Below, piece after piece: positions 22,167-34,469 of a DNA stretch of 64,000 nucleotides (position 1 is the stretch's first letter; each line of letters begins with the position of its first letter). Origin of the DNA: Euphorbia lathyris (Eukaryota > Streptophyta > Magnoliopsida > Malpighiales > Euphorbiaceae); contig NC_088917.1 of NCBI RefSeq assembly GCF_963576675.1, positions 76,928,610 to 76,992,609 on the forward strand. Direction: 5' to 3'. The notes under the pieces were generated by a model. The model saw only the letters and a program-made list of their open reading frames with translations, had not been told where the DNA came from and did no database searches. The position numbers were made by a program, and so were the translations under genes.

Positions 22167-22740
22167 TTACTTGGCCAAATGCCAAGCACCCATAATCTTC
22201 TCCAACTGCTGTGTGTACTCAGCCTCCTCCTCCTCCTCATACCCTCTCAAAGCTTCCAACACACCTTCCCCCCAGTTAGATAAACGACAAACCCACTGAC
22301 AAAAGAAAAAACAAAGACTTAATAAATATCATTTCATATTTGTAAATCAATAGATTAAAATCATAATCACTTACAATCTCACTGTTCAATCGAGTATGAA
22401 CAGTCAGTGCGGGTGCACTAATCTCCTTCACAAGACAAGGATGTGAATGACGGGTGTACCAATGCATGTACTGATCACGACAGGCCGACGGAATCCGAGC
22501 CAGAGTGAACCGAGATAAGGTAAGACATGCCGCCTAGGGAAATGAGTCCCAATAATCCTGCGCCATCACAGCTGGTACATCTACTCGATACCTCAAGCTA
22601 GACCAGGGACGTACGGCCTTGGAAGGCCTCAATATTAGTCTAGGAATGGTCTGCACATAACCCATCTGGCGAAGGCATCTCCCCGGCATGTAAGGCTCGA
22701 TCACATCCCGGTATCGTATACATCCGGCGTATGTCGTCCT
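22167..22740 (-). pseudogene. Plant mobile domain (PP7-long-form-like) gene fragment
   Basis: Minus-strand exons 22740-22375 and 22295-22167 join across a GT-AG intron. The first reads YRDVIEPYMPGRCLRQMGYV and continues with IPRL, then an acidic-to-basic run ending YMHWYTRHSHP. The second reads WVCRLSNWGEGVLEALRG and ends MGAWHLAK before TAA. The R-LRQ-GY-Q-IPR and W---H-P patterns belong to the plant mobile domain shared by MAIN/MAIL proteins, PP7-long-form homologues and some transposons. A TAG (22534-22536) interrupts exon 1, and the 5' part was cut away by the LTR starting at 22741. It could be a host gene or transposon cargo. Confidence 0.65.
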
Positions 22741-23877
22741 TGTTGAAACACTGTTCCACAAGATTTTGATTTGACAAAATCATCCATGATTAAGGGACAA
22801 TTAAATTTAAGTGCTTTGATTTAATTGTACTAATCTGTTTGTTCAATGTTGAGAATAAACTTAAATACCAAAAGATATAAAAAGTAAGACAGGACAAAGT
22901 CAGCATGAGAGCAAAGAATAAACTGAGTAGAATCGAACTCAGTATCAAAGAATAGAAGCCTGAAATTCAACAAAGCTAAATGGAATAGAACTCGGCATCA
23001 GAATCCCTCTCACTAGTCGTCGTGCAAAACAAAACTGACTAAAAGAGAACTTAGCATAAGAGTTGACAACAAACGAAGACAACTAATAAAGTAGAGGACA
23101 AGTAAATTCTCAGGACAGCATGAGAGATCCGTTCACTAGAAGACAAGCTTTGCAAACCTTCTGCACCAACAATTGAATCCTCGGAAATGCACAATAGACA
23201 CTTTCCGAGATGTATGGGTCAATGGATTATTGCTAAAAGACAACTGCCACAAAAAGACAACGTCTGCAAGAACAAGACAAGCTTGACACCTGAAGAATTC
23301 AGAGGATAGGATTGGCCTGCAAAAACTGAAGCTGACCAGAATCTGTCTCCCAAAAGAGCCGTTTTGGAATTAACGGCTAAATCATTTCAAATGATCCTTC
23401 TCCAGGTCTTCATCTATATAAAGACAATCAAACTCCTTGGATCATTGCCGAAATACAAGAAGAAAAACACAAGAGAGAAAAATACAAGTTCAAAGCACTT
23501 CAAAACAAGAAAAAGATCTTACACTCATTTTCTATTCCTGTGTAAATGCTAGATTGATTGTCTGTAATCATCTAAGATGTTCTTCTTCTGAAAGAGAACA
23601 AATTGTATCAATTGAGATATTGAGAGTGTTGTGCTGAGTGTTTGGTTGTAAACATTCAGTGGTAGAGAAATCTAAGTACCGGGTTGTGGTGCTTAGTAGG
23701 AGTTGAGTAGAAGAATAGAGGACGGTACTCTTGCATATTCAACTGCCTGTAATCGGTTTGTGCTCTACCTTTAAAGAGCTCAGTATTGGATTCTAAAAGC
23801 CCAGAGGACTCTAGGGACTGGACGTAGGCAGAGAGGCCGAACCAGGATAAGTGATACTGAGTAATTTCTAACTCTCT

Positions 23878-23936
<59 letters not shown>

Positions 23937-24221
23937 CTTGTGTTGATTGTTGCATTTACTCAGCATATAAACTGTTGGAAACTAACACTGAGTAACTCGA
24001 AGTACTGAGTTGGAAACTGACTACAAGAGAATCAATTCCCATCTCTCAAGTAAAATAGTCTTAGTCAGCATCTGACTAAAGCTGTCTTACGCTAAGCTCA
24101 CCCAAGCTGACCAAAGCTGAGTTGTTCAACTTACTAAAATAACTAAGTCAGCAAGATTAATTAGCGAAAAAGTTATATTAGTTCCTAACCCCCCCTTGGA
24201 ACTAATCACACGGGACCAACA
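22741..24221 (+). mobile_element. Copia element A, 5' LTR
   Basis: It starts TGTTGAAACACTGTTCCAC and ends CGGGACCAACA. Two other LTRs here (26540-29015 and 53021-54432) share both ends and most of the interior. A TA dinucleotide tract of about 53 bp at 23880-23932 explains part of its larger size (1,481 bp). Three bases after the LTR is TGGTATCAGAGC (24224-24235), complementary to the 3' end of initiator tRNA-Met, the usual copia primer site. The element broke the mobile-domain gene. No matching 3' LTR of A remains. Confidence 0.93.
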
Positions 24222-24283
24222 AGTGGTATCAGAGCCTAAGCTCACTACTCTAGGATATAACTATCTTGAGCGGATCCCCATAT

Positions 24284-26072
24284 ATGGCTGAGAACAGCAC
24301 TCTTTTCCTTCCAGGGAACCAAACAACATAGATACTCCCCGAGGGATTATCAATCAGTCGGCCTCCCCTATTCTTTGGATCAAACTATACATTCTGGAAG
24401 AATAGGATGAAGAACTTTATCCAAGCCACAAACATGAGTGCATGGCTTGCAATTGTTCAAGGGCCATTCGTGCCATATAAAACTGTTAACAATGAGAAAG
24501 TTGTTAAGAGTGAAACTGAGTGGTCAGAAGATGACCTTAGAAAACTTCAAAATAATGCTTCGGCTATAAATATGCTTCACTGTGCTTTAGATGCTGCAGA
24601 ATACAATAAGATTTTAGGTTGTGAGTCAGCACAGGAGATTTGGAAGAAGCTCGAGGTGACCTATGAAGGCACAAGCAAAGTCAAAGAGTCAAAGGTGAAT
24701 CAACACATAAGATTGTATGAGCTGTTCGAAATGAACGACAACGAAGACATCTCCGGCATGAATGCTAGATTCACCAATATTATAAATGAGCTAAAAAGAC
24801 TCGGCAAGAACTTCACCGAAGAAGAACAAGTGAAGAAAATCTTGAGAAGCTTACCAAAGAGCTGGCAAGCAAAGAAAACTGCAGTAGAAGAAGCTCAGGA
24901 CCCGACTACGTACAAGTATGATGAGCTAATCGGATCTCTGCTGACTCATGAACTCAATGCAAAACTTTGAAGCTAAAGAGAAGGAAAGGTTAGAAGACAA
25001 GAAACAAAAGTCACTGGTCATGAAAGCTGACTCGACCGAAGCTGACTCAACTGATGATGAGGAAATGGCTATGTTCACTAGAAAGATGAAGAAGCTGTTC
25101 AGAAGAAATGACAGAAACAGCAAACGGCCATACAAAAGAGGTGACAGATACAAAGCTGAGTCGAGTGACAAATACAAGAAGGACAACTCCAAGTCTGTCA
25201 CATGTTTTGAGTGCCACCAAACTGGGCACATCAAGTCAAGCTGCCCAAACCTAAAAAGGGATAAGAAGGGAAACAAGAAAGCAATGGTAGCAATATGGAG
25301 TGACAGTGATGAGTCAACATCATCCGAAGCTGATGCAAATGAAACGGCAAACATATGCTTCATGGCCGATGATGCTGATCACTCTCAATCTGAGCAAGCT
25401 GACCTCTCTGATGAAACTGACCAGGAGGAACACAACAATGAGGTAACATCCTTACTTCTACTTAGAAACGAAATGGTAAATGCCTTGGGTGATTTATATA
25501 CACTAACTAAGAAGTGTAACAAGAAAATCAAATCACTCAGCAAGCGGTGTGACGAGATTGAAGAGGTCAAGCTGAGTGACCTCAGATATCTCCTCCAAGA
25601 CAATGCAGATTTACATAGCAACATTCAAATAATGCATAAGTTTGTCAAGGAGGTTCAATCTGAGTCAAAGAAACTTAGAAAGGACGTTACAACCCTACAG
25701 AGTCAAGTAAAAGGCTCAAATAAAAATAAATCTCATGCTGAGTACGCAAGTACTAGTCAGCATAAACAGTTCACCCAGTGTGACTATTGCGGGAAAAGGG
25801 GACACACAAAAGATGTGTGTTGGTTCAGCAAGCGGATTGTCCAATGTGACTTCTGCGGAAGAAAAGGACATACCACTAAGGTATGCTGGCATGCTCAGCA
25901 TAACAATGCTGACCACACTCAGCGTCACCCTCAAAGGGTAAGTTATTGTGACTTCTGTGGTAAAAATGGCCACACTATAAAAGTATGCCGTCACAAACTA
26001 AAATATGACTTTGCACCTGTTTATACTAACAAGAAAGGACCCAAAAAGAATTGGGTACCTAAAGATGAATAG
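24284..26072 (+). pseudogene. Element A gag (Sirevirus-like)
   Basis: The frame starts MAENSTLFLPGNQTT and hits a TAG at 24329 where element B has CAG. It continues through the UBN2-type gag core (YTFWKNRMKNFIQATNMSAW, IWKKLEVTYEGTSKVKES), then shifts frame near 24950. The second frame holds one canonical zinc knuckle (CFECHQTGHIKSSC) and three further C-x2-C-x4-H-x4-C knuckles (CDYCGKRGHTKDVC, CDFCGRKGHTTKVC, CDFCGKNGHTIKVC) before TAG 26070. Gag forms the particle and its knuckles bind the RNA. Four knuckles and a long linker fit Sireviruses. Broken by one stop and one frameshift. Confidence 0.9.
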
Positions 26073-26539
26073 TTTAAACTACAGGTCAGCTTGACATGCG
26101 TGGAGAAGTCAAAACTTTGGTACATAGACAGCGCATGCTTAAGACACATGACAAGTGATGAAACACAATTCATCACACTAGAGCTTAAACGAGGTGGAAG
26201 TGTAAGCTTTGGAGACAATAAGAAGGGTAAGATAGTCGGCTTAGGTACTATCGGAGGTAACCCAACTATTGAGTCAGTCTCCCTAGTTAAAGGTCTCAAA
26301 TACAATCTGCTGAGTGTAGCTCAAATTTGCAAGAGCGACCGAAAGGTTGTATTTGATGATACTAAGTGTCAAATACTCGAGGGAAATACAAATGAATTAA
26401 TTTTAACTGCCCCTCGTGTAGACAATGTATACATGCTAAATTTAGAAAAACAGTTTTCTGAAAACATATGCTTAGTGTCTAAAGAGGATAACTCCTGGCT
26501 ATGGCATAGAAGACTTGGGCATGTCAGCATGGACCTTCT
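26073..26539 (+). pseudogene. Element A pol, protease and start of GAG-pre-integrase domain, cut by element B
   Basis: In the same frame as gag but beyond its TAG, translation gives the aspartic-protease signature region KLWYIDSACLRHMTSDE, then YNLLSVAQICKS and the pre-integrase HHCC region WLWHRRLGHVSMDLL. It stops where element B's LTR begins (TG at 26540). The active-site triad reads D-S-A here rather than the common D-S-G. A later part of A's pol probably survives at 54433-54940. Confidence 0.85.
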
Positions 26540-29015
26540 TGTTGAAACACCTTTCCACAAGATTTTGATTTGACAAAATCATCCATGATTAAGAGGCAAT
26601 TAAATTTAGATGCTTTGATTTAATTGTACTAATATGTTTGTTGAATCTTGAGTGCAAAAATATATAAGGTAAAAGACAGGACAAAAGTCAGCACAAACAA
26701 AGCTAAGTAGCAAAGAACTCAGCATGACAGAATAGAAGCTGAGTGGAGTTAAAGTTCAGAAACAAAACGAAGCTGACTAAAGCTAAAGACCTCGTCAGGA
26801 GCGTTTAAACAAAACGGAGCTGTCCTTGGAGGAACTCAGCATGAGCCATGAACAAACGGAGCTGAGTATTCATCAGGACAGCATGAAGGATCCGTTCTAC
26901 TAAAAGACAAAGTCTGCCAATCATCTGCACCAATAATTGGAACCTCGAAGATACCTAAGAAGACTGATTCCGAGAGTCATGGGACGTTGGATTATTGGAA
27001 ACAGACAACTGTCACAAACAAACAAACCAGACGCTAAAAGACAACCTGACGCCTGAAGTAAAACAGAAGCAGGGAATGGTGTGCAGTCTGAAGATTTCCA
27101 GAAAATGTTCCCCAAAAGAGCCATTTTGGTAGCAACGGTCAAGACTGTAACACCCTGATCCAATACCATGTAGACATTGTCCGCTCTGGCCCAATTCCAA
27201 CATATTGGGCCTCACGGCTTTAAAACGCGTCTGCATGTATTGGATTCACATCTTACTAATAAGCCCCATTCACTCCCTCTCCATTTCCGATGTGGGATTC
27301 AGTTCATTCCTGCCCCCATCGCCATCCCTTAGGGCCGCTCCTTGCTCAGGTCTTCTTACCCCGGCGCCACCCACTCCGGACCGGGTCGTTACAGGCCCAC
27401 CAGCTTCCGCCTGGTTCGTCCCCGAACCACACATCGTACGTGGAGAGTCGGCTCTGATACCAATTGTAACACCCTGGTCCAATACCATGTAGATATTGTC
27501 CGCTCTGGCCCAAATCCAACACCTTGGGCCTCACGGCTTTAAAACGCGTCTACATGTATTGGATTCACATCTTACTAATAAGCCCCAATCACTCCCTCTC
27601 CATTTCTGATGTGGGATTCAGTTCATTCCTGCCCCCATCGCCATCCCTTAGGGCCGCTCCTTGCTCAGGCCTTCTTACCCCGGCGCCACCCACTCCGGAC
27701 CGGGTCGTTACAGGCCCACCAGCTTCCGCCTGGTTCGTCCCCGAACCACACATCGTGCGTGGAGAGTCGGCTCTGATACCAATTGTAACACCCTGATCCA
27801 ATACCATGTAGATATTGTCCGCTCTGGCCCAATTCCAACATATTGGGCCTCACGGCTTTAAACCGCGTCTGCATGTATTGGATTCACATCTTACTAATAA
27901 GCCCCATTCACTCCCTCTCCATTTCCGATGTGGGATTCAGTTCATTCCTGCCCCCATCGCCATCCCTTAGGGCCGCTCCTTGCTCAGGTCTTCTTACCCC
28001 GGCGCCACCCACTCCGGACCGGGTCGTTACAGGCCCACCAGCTTCTGCCTGGTTCGTCCCCGAACCACACATCGTACGTGGAGAGTCGGCTCTGATACCA
28101 ATTGTAACACTCTGGTCCAATACCATGTAGATATTGTCCGTGAGGCCCAATGTGTTGGAATTGGACCAGAGCGGACAATATCTACATGGTATTGGACCAG
28201 AGTGTTACAAAGACATTTTAAACGATCAAATCCACAGGATTTAGCCTATATAAGGACAATCAAAGAACCTAAACACATATAGAGAACTGAAGCATCAAAA
28301 GAAAAATACAAGAGAGAAAGTTTCAAAAGCACTCAAATACAAAAAGAATTTTATACCCACGTTTCTATTCTATGTGTAAATGCTAGATTGAGTTGTAATC
28401 ATCTAAAGTGTTCTTTAGTTCAAAAAGGAACAAGTCTGTGATCAATAGCAATATTGAGAGAGTAAAGCTGAGTGCTAAGTTGTAAGCATTTCAGTAGTAA
28501 AGAAATCTAGGTGCTGGGTTGTAGCACTTCGTAGGAGTTGAGTAGACGAATAGAGGAAGGTACTCTTGCATATTCAACTGCCTTGTAATTGGTTTGTGCT
28601 CTACCATTAAAGAGCTCAGTATTGGATTCAAAAAGCCCGGAGGACTCTAGGGACTGGACGTAGGCAGAGAGGCCGAACCAGGATAAGTGATACTGAGTAA
28701 TCTCTGAACTCTCTCTTATATTGTATGTGTTGTTTGCTAAATTTACTCAGCATATAATTTGCCTAAGCTGACCTTGAGTAAATAAGTGGTGCTGAGTTAG
28801 AAGCTGACCTCCAAGAGTGTCAATTCTCAACTCACAAGAAAACAACTTTAGTCAACATCTGACTAAAGCTGTCTTCGAACATATCTCACCAAGCTGACCA
28901 AAAGCAGAGTTAATAAACTCTCAAAATTACTTTCAATCAGCTTAATTAAATCGCGAAAAAGTTATATTAGTTCCTAACCCCCCCCCCCCTTGGAACTAAT
29001 TATCAGGGACCAACA
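26540..29015 (+). mobile_element. Copia element B, 5' LTR (split by a TRIM insertion)
   Basis: It starts TGTTGAAACACCTTTCCAC and ends CAGGGACCAACA. The LTR proper is 26540-27145 plus 28215-29015, about 1.4 kb, matching the 1,412-bp LTR at 53021. The primer site TGGTATCAGAGC follows at 29018-29029. The 5 bp before it are cttct (26535-26539); the matching copy that should lie right of B's 3' LTR is absent because B's 3' end is deleted. Confidence 0.92.
27146..28209 (-). mobile_element. TRIM array: four LTR starts, three internals, palindromic end
   Basis: LTRs of 156 bp lie at 27146-27301, 27465-27620 and 27784-27939, read TGTAACACC...GGGATTCA on the plus strand. Each is followed by a roughly 163-bp internal ending GGCTCTGATACCAAT. 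On the minus strand that is the primer site TGGTATCAGAGCC directly after the LTR end GTGTTACA, and a purine tract GGGGGCAGGAATGAAC precedes each LTR, so the element is minus-oriented. A fourth LTR starts at 28103 but turns at 28140 into an inverted LTR end (28141-28209). A 5-bp duplication, aagac, flanks the whole (27141-27145, 28210-28214). No protein is encoded; mobility would depend on other retrotransposons' enzymes. Confidence 0.9.
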
Positions 29016-29079
29016 AGTGGTATCAGAGCTTGAAAGCTCACTACTCAGAGATTTAACAATCTTGAGCTGATCCCTAAAA

Positions 29080-30873
29080 ATGGGTGAGAATAGCACTCGT
29101 TTCCTTCTTGGAAACCAAACAACACAGATACTCCCTGAGGGATTATCAATCACTAGACCACCCCTATTCTTTGGATCGAATTACACATTCTGGAAGAATA
29201 GGATGAAGAACTTTATTCAAGCCACAAACATGAGTGCATGGCTTGCAATTGTTCAAGGTCCACATGTGCCATACAAAACTATTAACAATGAGAAAATTGT
29301 TAAGAGTGAGGCTGAGTGGACAGAGGATGACCTCAGAAAATTACAAAATAATGCTTCGGCTATAAACATGCTTCACTGTGCGTTAGATGCTGCAGAATAC
29401 AATAAGATTTCAGGTTGTGAGTCAGCACAAGAGATTTGGAAGAAGCTTGAAGTAACCTATGAAGGCACAAGCAAAGTTAAGGAGTCTAAAGTCAATCAAC
29501 ACATGAGACTCTACGAGTTGTTTGAGATGAAGGAAAATGAAGACATCTCAGAAATGAACGCAAGGTTCACAAACATTATAAATGAGCTAAAAAGGCTTGG
29601 AAAGAACTTCACTGAAGAAGAACAAGTGAAGAAGATTCTGAGAAGTCTGTCCAAGAGCTGGCAAGCAAAGAAAACAGCCGTAGAGGAAGCTCAAGACTTG
29701 ACTACCTACAAATATGATGAGCTGATAGGATCCTTGCTGACCCATGAAATCTCTATGAAAAACTTTGAAGCCAAAGAAAAAGAAAAATCAGAGGATAAGA
29801 AACAAAAATCCCTTGTCATGAAAGCAGACTCAACTGAAGCTGAGTCAACCGATGATGAGGAATTGGCCATGTTCACCAGAAAGATGAAAAAGCTGTTCAG
29901 AAGAAATGATAGAAATGGCAAAAGATTATTTAGAAGAAATGATAAGTACAAAGCTGAGTCAAGCGACAAGTACAAAAAGGACAGCTCGAAAACTGTCACA
30001 TGTTTTGAGTGTCATCAAACCGGGCACATCAAGTCAGGCTGTCCCAATCTCAAGAAAGAGAAGAAGGGAAGCAAAAAGGCTATGGTAGCCACATGGAGTG
30101 ACAGTGATGAGTCAACATCATCTGAAGCTGAGCAAAATGAAACAGCCAACATATGTTTTATGGCAGATGATGGAGCTGACCAATCTCAGTCTGAGCATGC
30201 CGACCTTTCTGATGAAACTGACCAAGAGAATCACAACAATGAGGTAACATCTTTACTTTTGCTTAGAAATGAAATGGTGAATGCCCTGAGTGACTTATAT
30301 ACACTAACTAAGAAGTGCAACTAAAAGATTAAGGCACTCAGCAGGCGCTGTGATGAGATTGAAGAGGTCAAGCTGAGTGATCTCCGATATCTTCTCCAAG
30401 ACAACTCTGACTTGCATACCAATATGCAAATCTTACATAAGTTTGTCACGGAGGTCCAATCTAAGTCAAAGAAACTTAGAAAGGATATCACACAATTACA
30501 AAGTCAAGGGAAAGGCTTAAATAGAAATAAAGCTCATGCTGAGTATGCAAATAATAGTCAGCATAAGCAAGTCACTCAATGTGAATGTTGTGGAAAACGG
30601 GGACACACAAAGGATGTGTGTTGGCATAACAAGCGGACTGTCCAATGTGACTTCTGCGGAAGAAAAGGGCATACCACAAAAATATGTTGGCATGCCCAAC
30701 ACAACAATGCTGACTATACTCAGTTCAACCCACAAAGGGTACCTTTTTGTGACTTCTGTGGTAAACCAGGCCACACCATAAAAGTATGCCGTCATAAGTT
30801 GAAACATGATTTTGCACCTGTTTACACTAACAAGAAAGGACCCAAAAGAAATTGGGTACCTAAAAATGAATAG
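29080..30873 (+). pseudogene. Element B gag
   Basis: Starts at ATG 29080 (MGENSTRFLLGNQTTQILPE), 51 bp after the primer site. It has the UBN2-type core, a first zinc knuckle CFECHQTGHIKSGC, an acidic serine-rich linker, and three more knuckles (CECCGKRGHTKDVC, CDFCGRKGHTTKIC, CDFCGKPGHTIKVC). One in-frame TAA (30322-30324) sits mid-gene. The frame then closes with the TAG at 30871-30873 that all three related copies share. Otherwise it is the best-preserved gag here, about 597 codons. Confidence 0.92.
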
Positions 30874-33800
30874 TTTGAACTGCAGGTCAGCTTGACATGC
30901 GTGGAGAATTCAAAACTATGGTATATAGACAGCACATGCTCAAGGCATATGACAGGTGATAAAACTCAGTTCATCACACTAGAGCTTAAACGAGGTGGAA
31001 GTGTAAGCTTTGGAGACAACAAGAAGGGTAAGACAGTCGGCTCAGGTACTATCGGAGGTAACCCAACCATTGAGTATGTCTCCTTAGTTAAAGGTCTAAA
31101 ATACAACCTGTTGAGTGTAGCTCAGCTTTGCAAAAGCGGCAGAAGGGTTGTATTTGATGATACTAAGTGTCAAATACTCGAGGGAAATACAAATGAATTG
31201 ATTTTAACTGCCCCTCGTGTAGAAAATGTATATATGTTGAACTTGGAAAAACAGTTTTTTAAAAATATATGCTTAGTATCTAAAGAGGACAACTCCTGGC
31301 TATGGCATAGAAGACTTGGGCATGTCAGCATGGATCTTCTTGCCAAATTAGCTAGAAAGCAATTAGTTGAGGGATTACCCAAATTAAAGTTTGAAAAAGA
31401 TCAGCTATGTAAAGCCTGTCAGTAAGGAAAACAAATTAAAAAGTCATTTCATAGTAAAAATGTCGTCTCAACCAAAAGGCCATTGGAATTACTACACTTA
31501 GATCTTTTCGGACCTATCCAGCCACTCAGCTTGGGAGGTAAGAAATTTTCTTTGGTTATTGTAGATGATTTCTCTCGGTATACTTGGATCATATTTGCTT
31601 AGTAGCAAGGATGAAACCTTTGAGATGTTCACAACATTGATCAGAAAGCTTGAAAATGACAAAGACCTAAAAGTAGCTCACATTAGAAGCGACAATGGTG
31701 GAGAATTCAAAAATCAACAGTTTGATGAATTCTGTGAAACCTGTGGTATTGACCACAACTTCTCTGCTCCAAGAACACCTCAACAAAATGGGGTTGTTGA
31801 AAGGAAAAATAGAACCATTGTTGAAATAGCTAGGACAATGCTGAGTGAAAATTGGCTTCCAAAGTACTTCTGGGGTGAAGCTGTTCACACAGCATGTTAT
31901 ATACTGAATAGGGCTCTAGTCAGACCTATACTTAAGAAAACCCCATATGAACTTTGGAAAGGTCGAAAGCCCAACATTGGATACTTTCGTGCCTTTGGTT
32001 GTAAGTGTTTTATACTCAATACAAAAGACAACCTTGCTAAATTTGATGCTAAAGCTGGTGAGGCGATCTTTTTAGGGTACTCAACAAACAGTAAAGCATA
32101 TAGAGTATTTAATAAAAGAACTCAAGTTGTAGAAGAGTCTGTACATGTTGAGTTCGATGAAACTGACCCTACAGGTAAGTCAGCTCAGCCTGAAGAAGAA
32201 GAACCAGGCTCAGCTTCCGTTGATCAACCAGAAGCCACAATGCCTAACATACAGGAGCTGACTCAAGGTAAGTAAGAAATTGAAATATCATTTGTTGACC
32301 AATCTATTCCTGTAGAGATTGTAGAAACACCTCTTCCAAACGACTCAGCACTGCCAAAGGAAATAAAGATCCCAAGAGGCCATACAGAACAAGCCATTCT
32401 TGATGCCGCTAACAACAAACTGATGACCAGGGATCAACTTAGAAAATACCTCAGCAATGTTGCATTCGTATCAATACATGAGCCAAAGAATTTCGCTGAT
32501 GCTGAGCAAGATGAGTATTGGATCAATGCCATGCAAGAAGAGCTTGATCAATTCACCAGAAATGAGGTATGGGATTTAGTACCTAAACCTAGGAATCAGA
32601 AGCCCATATGAACTAAGTGGGTCTTTAGAAATAAGCTAGATGAACATGGGAATGTGATTAGAAACAAAGCCCGACTTGTAGCTCAAGGCTATAGTCAGCA
32701 AGAGGGTATAGACTATGGAGAAACATTTGCTCCTGTTGTTAGATTAGAAGCTATACGTATACTGTGTGCCTATGCCAGTTACATGAATTTTAAATTATAC
32801 CAAATGGATGTAAAAAGTGCATTTCTTAATGGCTTTATAAATGAAGAGGTATACGTTAATCAACCTCCTGGATTTGAAGACTCAAAATTTCCAAATCACG
32901 TTTATAAACTCAAAAAGGCTCTGTATGGCCTAAAGCAAGCTCCAAGAGCTTGGTATGAGAGGTTGACCAACTTCCTGCTGACCAGGAACTATGTTAGGGG
33001 AAAAGCTGACACAACCTTGTTCATTAAGAAAAAGGGTAAACATACCCTACTTGAACAGATATATGTTGATGATATAATCTTTGGTGCTACTGACGAATCT
33101 TTGTGCAAAGAATTTAGCCAACAGATGCAAACAGAGTTTGAAATGTCCATGATGGGTGAACTCAACTTCTTCCTTGGACTCTAAATCAAGCAAGGTAAAA
33201 ATGGCATATTTATAAGTCAGTCTAAGTACACCAAGGAAATGTTAAAGAAGTTCAGCATGGAAGAGTGCAAACCAATATCAACCCCCATGGGTACTGATAC
33301 TGTCCTATGCAAGGATGAAAAGAGTAAGTCAGTTGATAGTAAACTCTATCGAGGTATGATAGGTTCATTACTCTACCTCACTGCTAGTAGACCAGATATT
33401 CAATACTCAGTATGCTATTGTGCTAGATATCAAACTGACCCCAGAGAATCTCATCTAACCGCTGTGAAAAGAATTTTTAGATACTTGCAAAGCTCAGTTG
33501 ATGCAGGTCTATGGTATCCAACCTCAAATGACTTCACACTCATTGGATATACTGATGCTGACTACGGACGAGATAAGCTAGAACGAAAAAGTACTTCAGG
33601 GGGATGTCACTTCCTTGGAAGCTGTCTAGTATCTTGGTTTAGCAAGAAGCAATCATCCGTAGCTCTATCTACAACTGAAGCTGAGTACGTGGCTGCAGGA
33701 AGCTGTGTTGCACAAGTCCTATGGATAAAGCAACAGCTTGAGGATGACGGAGTCAAAACAAAGACAATAGAGATCAAATGCGACAACAAAAGTGACATTG

Positions 33801-34005
33801 ATCTATCTAAAAATCCAGTCCAACACAGCCGGATGAAGCATGTTAGCATAAGGCATCACTTCATCAGAGATCACGTACTAAAAGATGAGATCAAGTTGAC
33901 CTACGTGCCAACAAACGATCAGCTTGCAGATATCTTCACAAAACCCTTGGCACGAGAGCAATTCAACACACTAAGGGAAGCAATTGGTATGTCAAATCCA
34001 CTGTA
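30874..34005 (+). pseudogene. Element B pol: protease, integrase, reverse transcriptase, RNase H
   Basis: Continues in gag's frame. Order: protease (WYIDSTCSRHMTGD), GAG-pre-integrase (WLWHRRLGHVSMDLLAKL), integrase core (HIRSDNGGEF, APRTPQQNGVVERKNRT), reverse transcriptase ([58 protein letters not shown] with the YVDD catalytic pair), and RNase H ([23 protein letters not shown]) ending MSNPL. Stops at 31423 (TAA), 32273 (TAA), 32610 (TGA) and 33182 (TAA), and a frameshift near 31600, kill it. Integrase before reverse transcriptase is the Ty1-copia order. Confidence 0.93.
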
Positions 34006-34469
34006 ACTAAATTTTGCATTGAATAATTATGAGTGGAACTTTGAATGATTGTACGAATGCCATGTTGAGTGAAATATTTATTCCCTACTAAGCTTAGGTT
34101 GAAATAGCCACCCTGCGTACACATAGTAAGCAACTATACTAAGTTAGGCATAAAGGTTAAGTAAACATCCCATGCTGAGTAGATAAACAAATCACTTCAT
34201 GCTGAGTTAATAGGAGATAGAGAGATCGTCTTAACAAACGATAGGCACTCAATATCATTGACGCTTCGAATTTCGGCAATAACCCATTCGTATAAAGTAA
34301 ACCTACACGTGTAAATTCTGACACATTGGGAAGACGCACATTAATGGCAAAAACCCATGCGCCGAAGATGTCATAATTAACATAGTTGAACCCCCACTCG
34401 TCCTTTCTCATTCTTGCAATCCCTAAAACTCAAACTTCTTCCTTTCCAAAAATCACAAAATCGTCAAAA
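34006..34469 (+). other. Spacer between pol and ORF3 of element B
   Basis: Rich in ATGCTGAGT/TTGAGT words shared with element C at 49067-49690. No coding frame is evident before the ATG at 34470. It may hold a splice acceptor or leader for ORF3; nothing decisive is visible. Confidence 0.5.

Noticed and set aside
24926..25994. Minus-strand frames of 80-145 codons opposite element A gag
   Set aside because: They mirror the coding strand of gag and recur opposite element B gag; no independent support.
27205..28282. Repeated proline/serine-rich reading frames in several frames on both strands
   Set aside because: They repeat with the 319-bp TRIM unit, overlap LTRs and primer sites, and have no family resemblance; they are by-products of GC-rich TRIM sequence.
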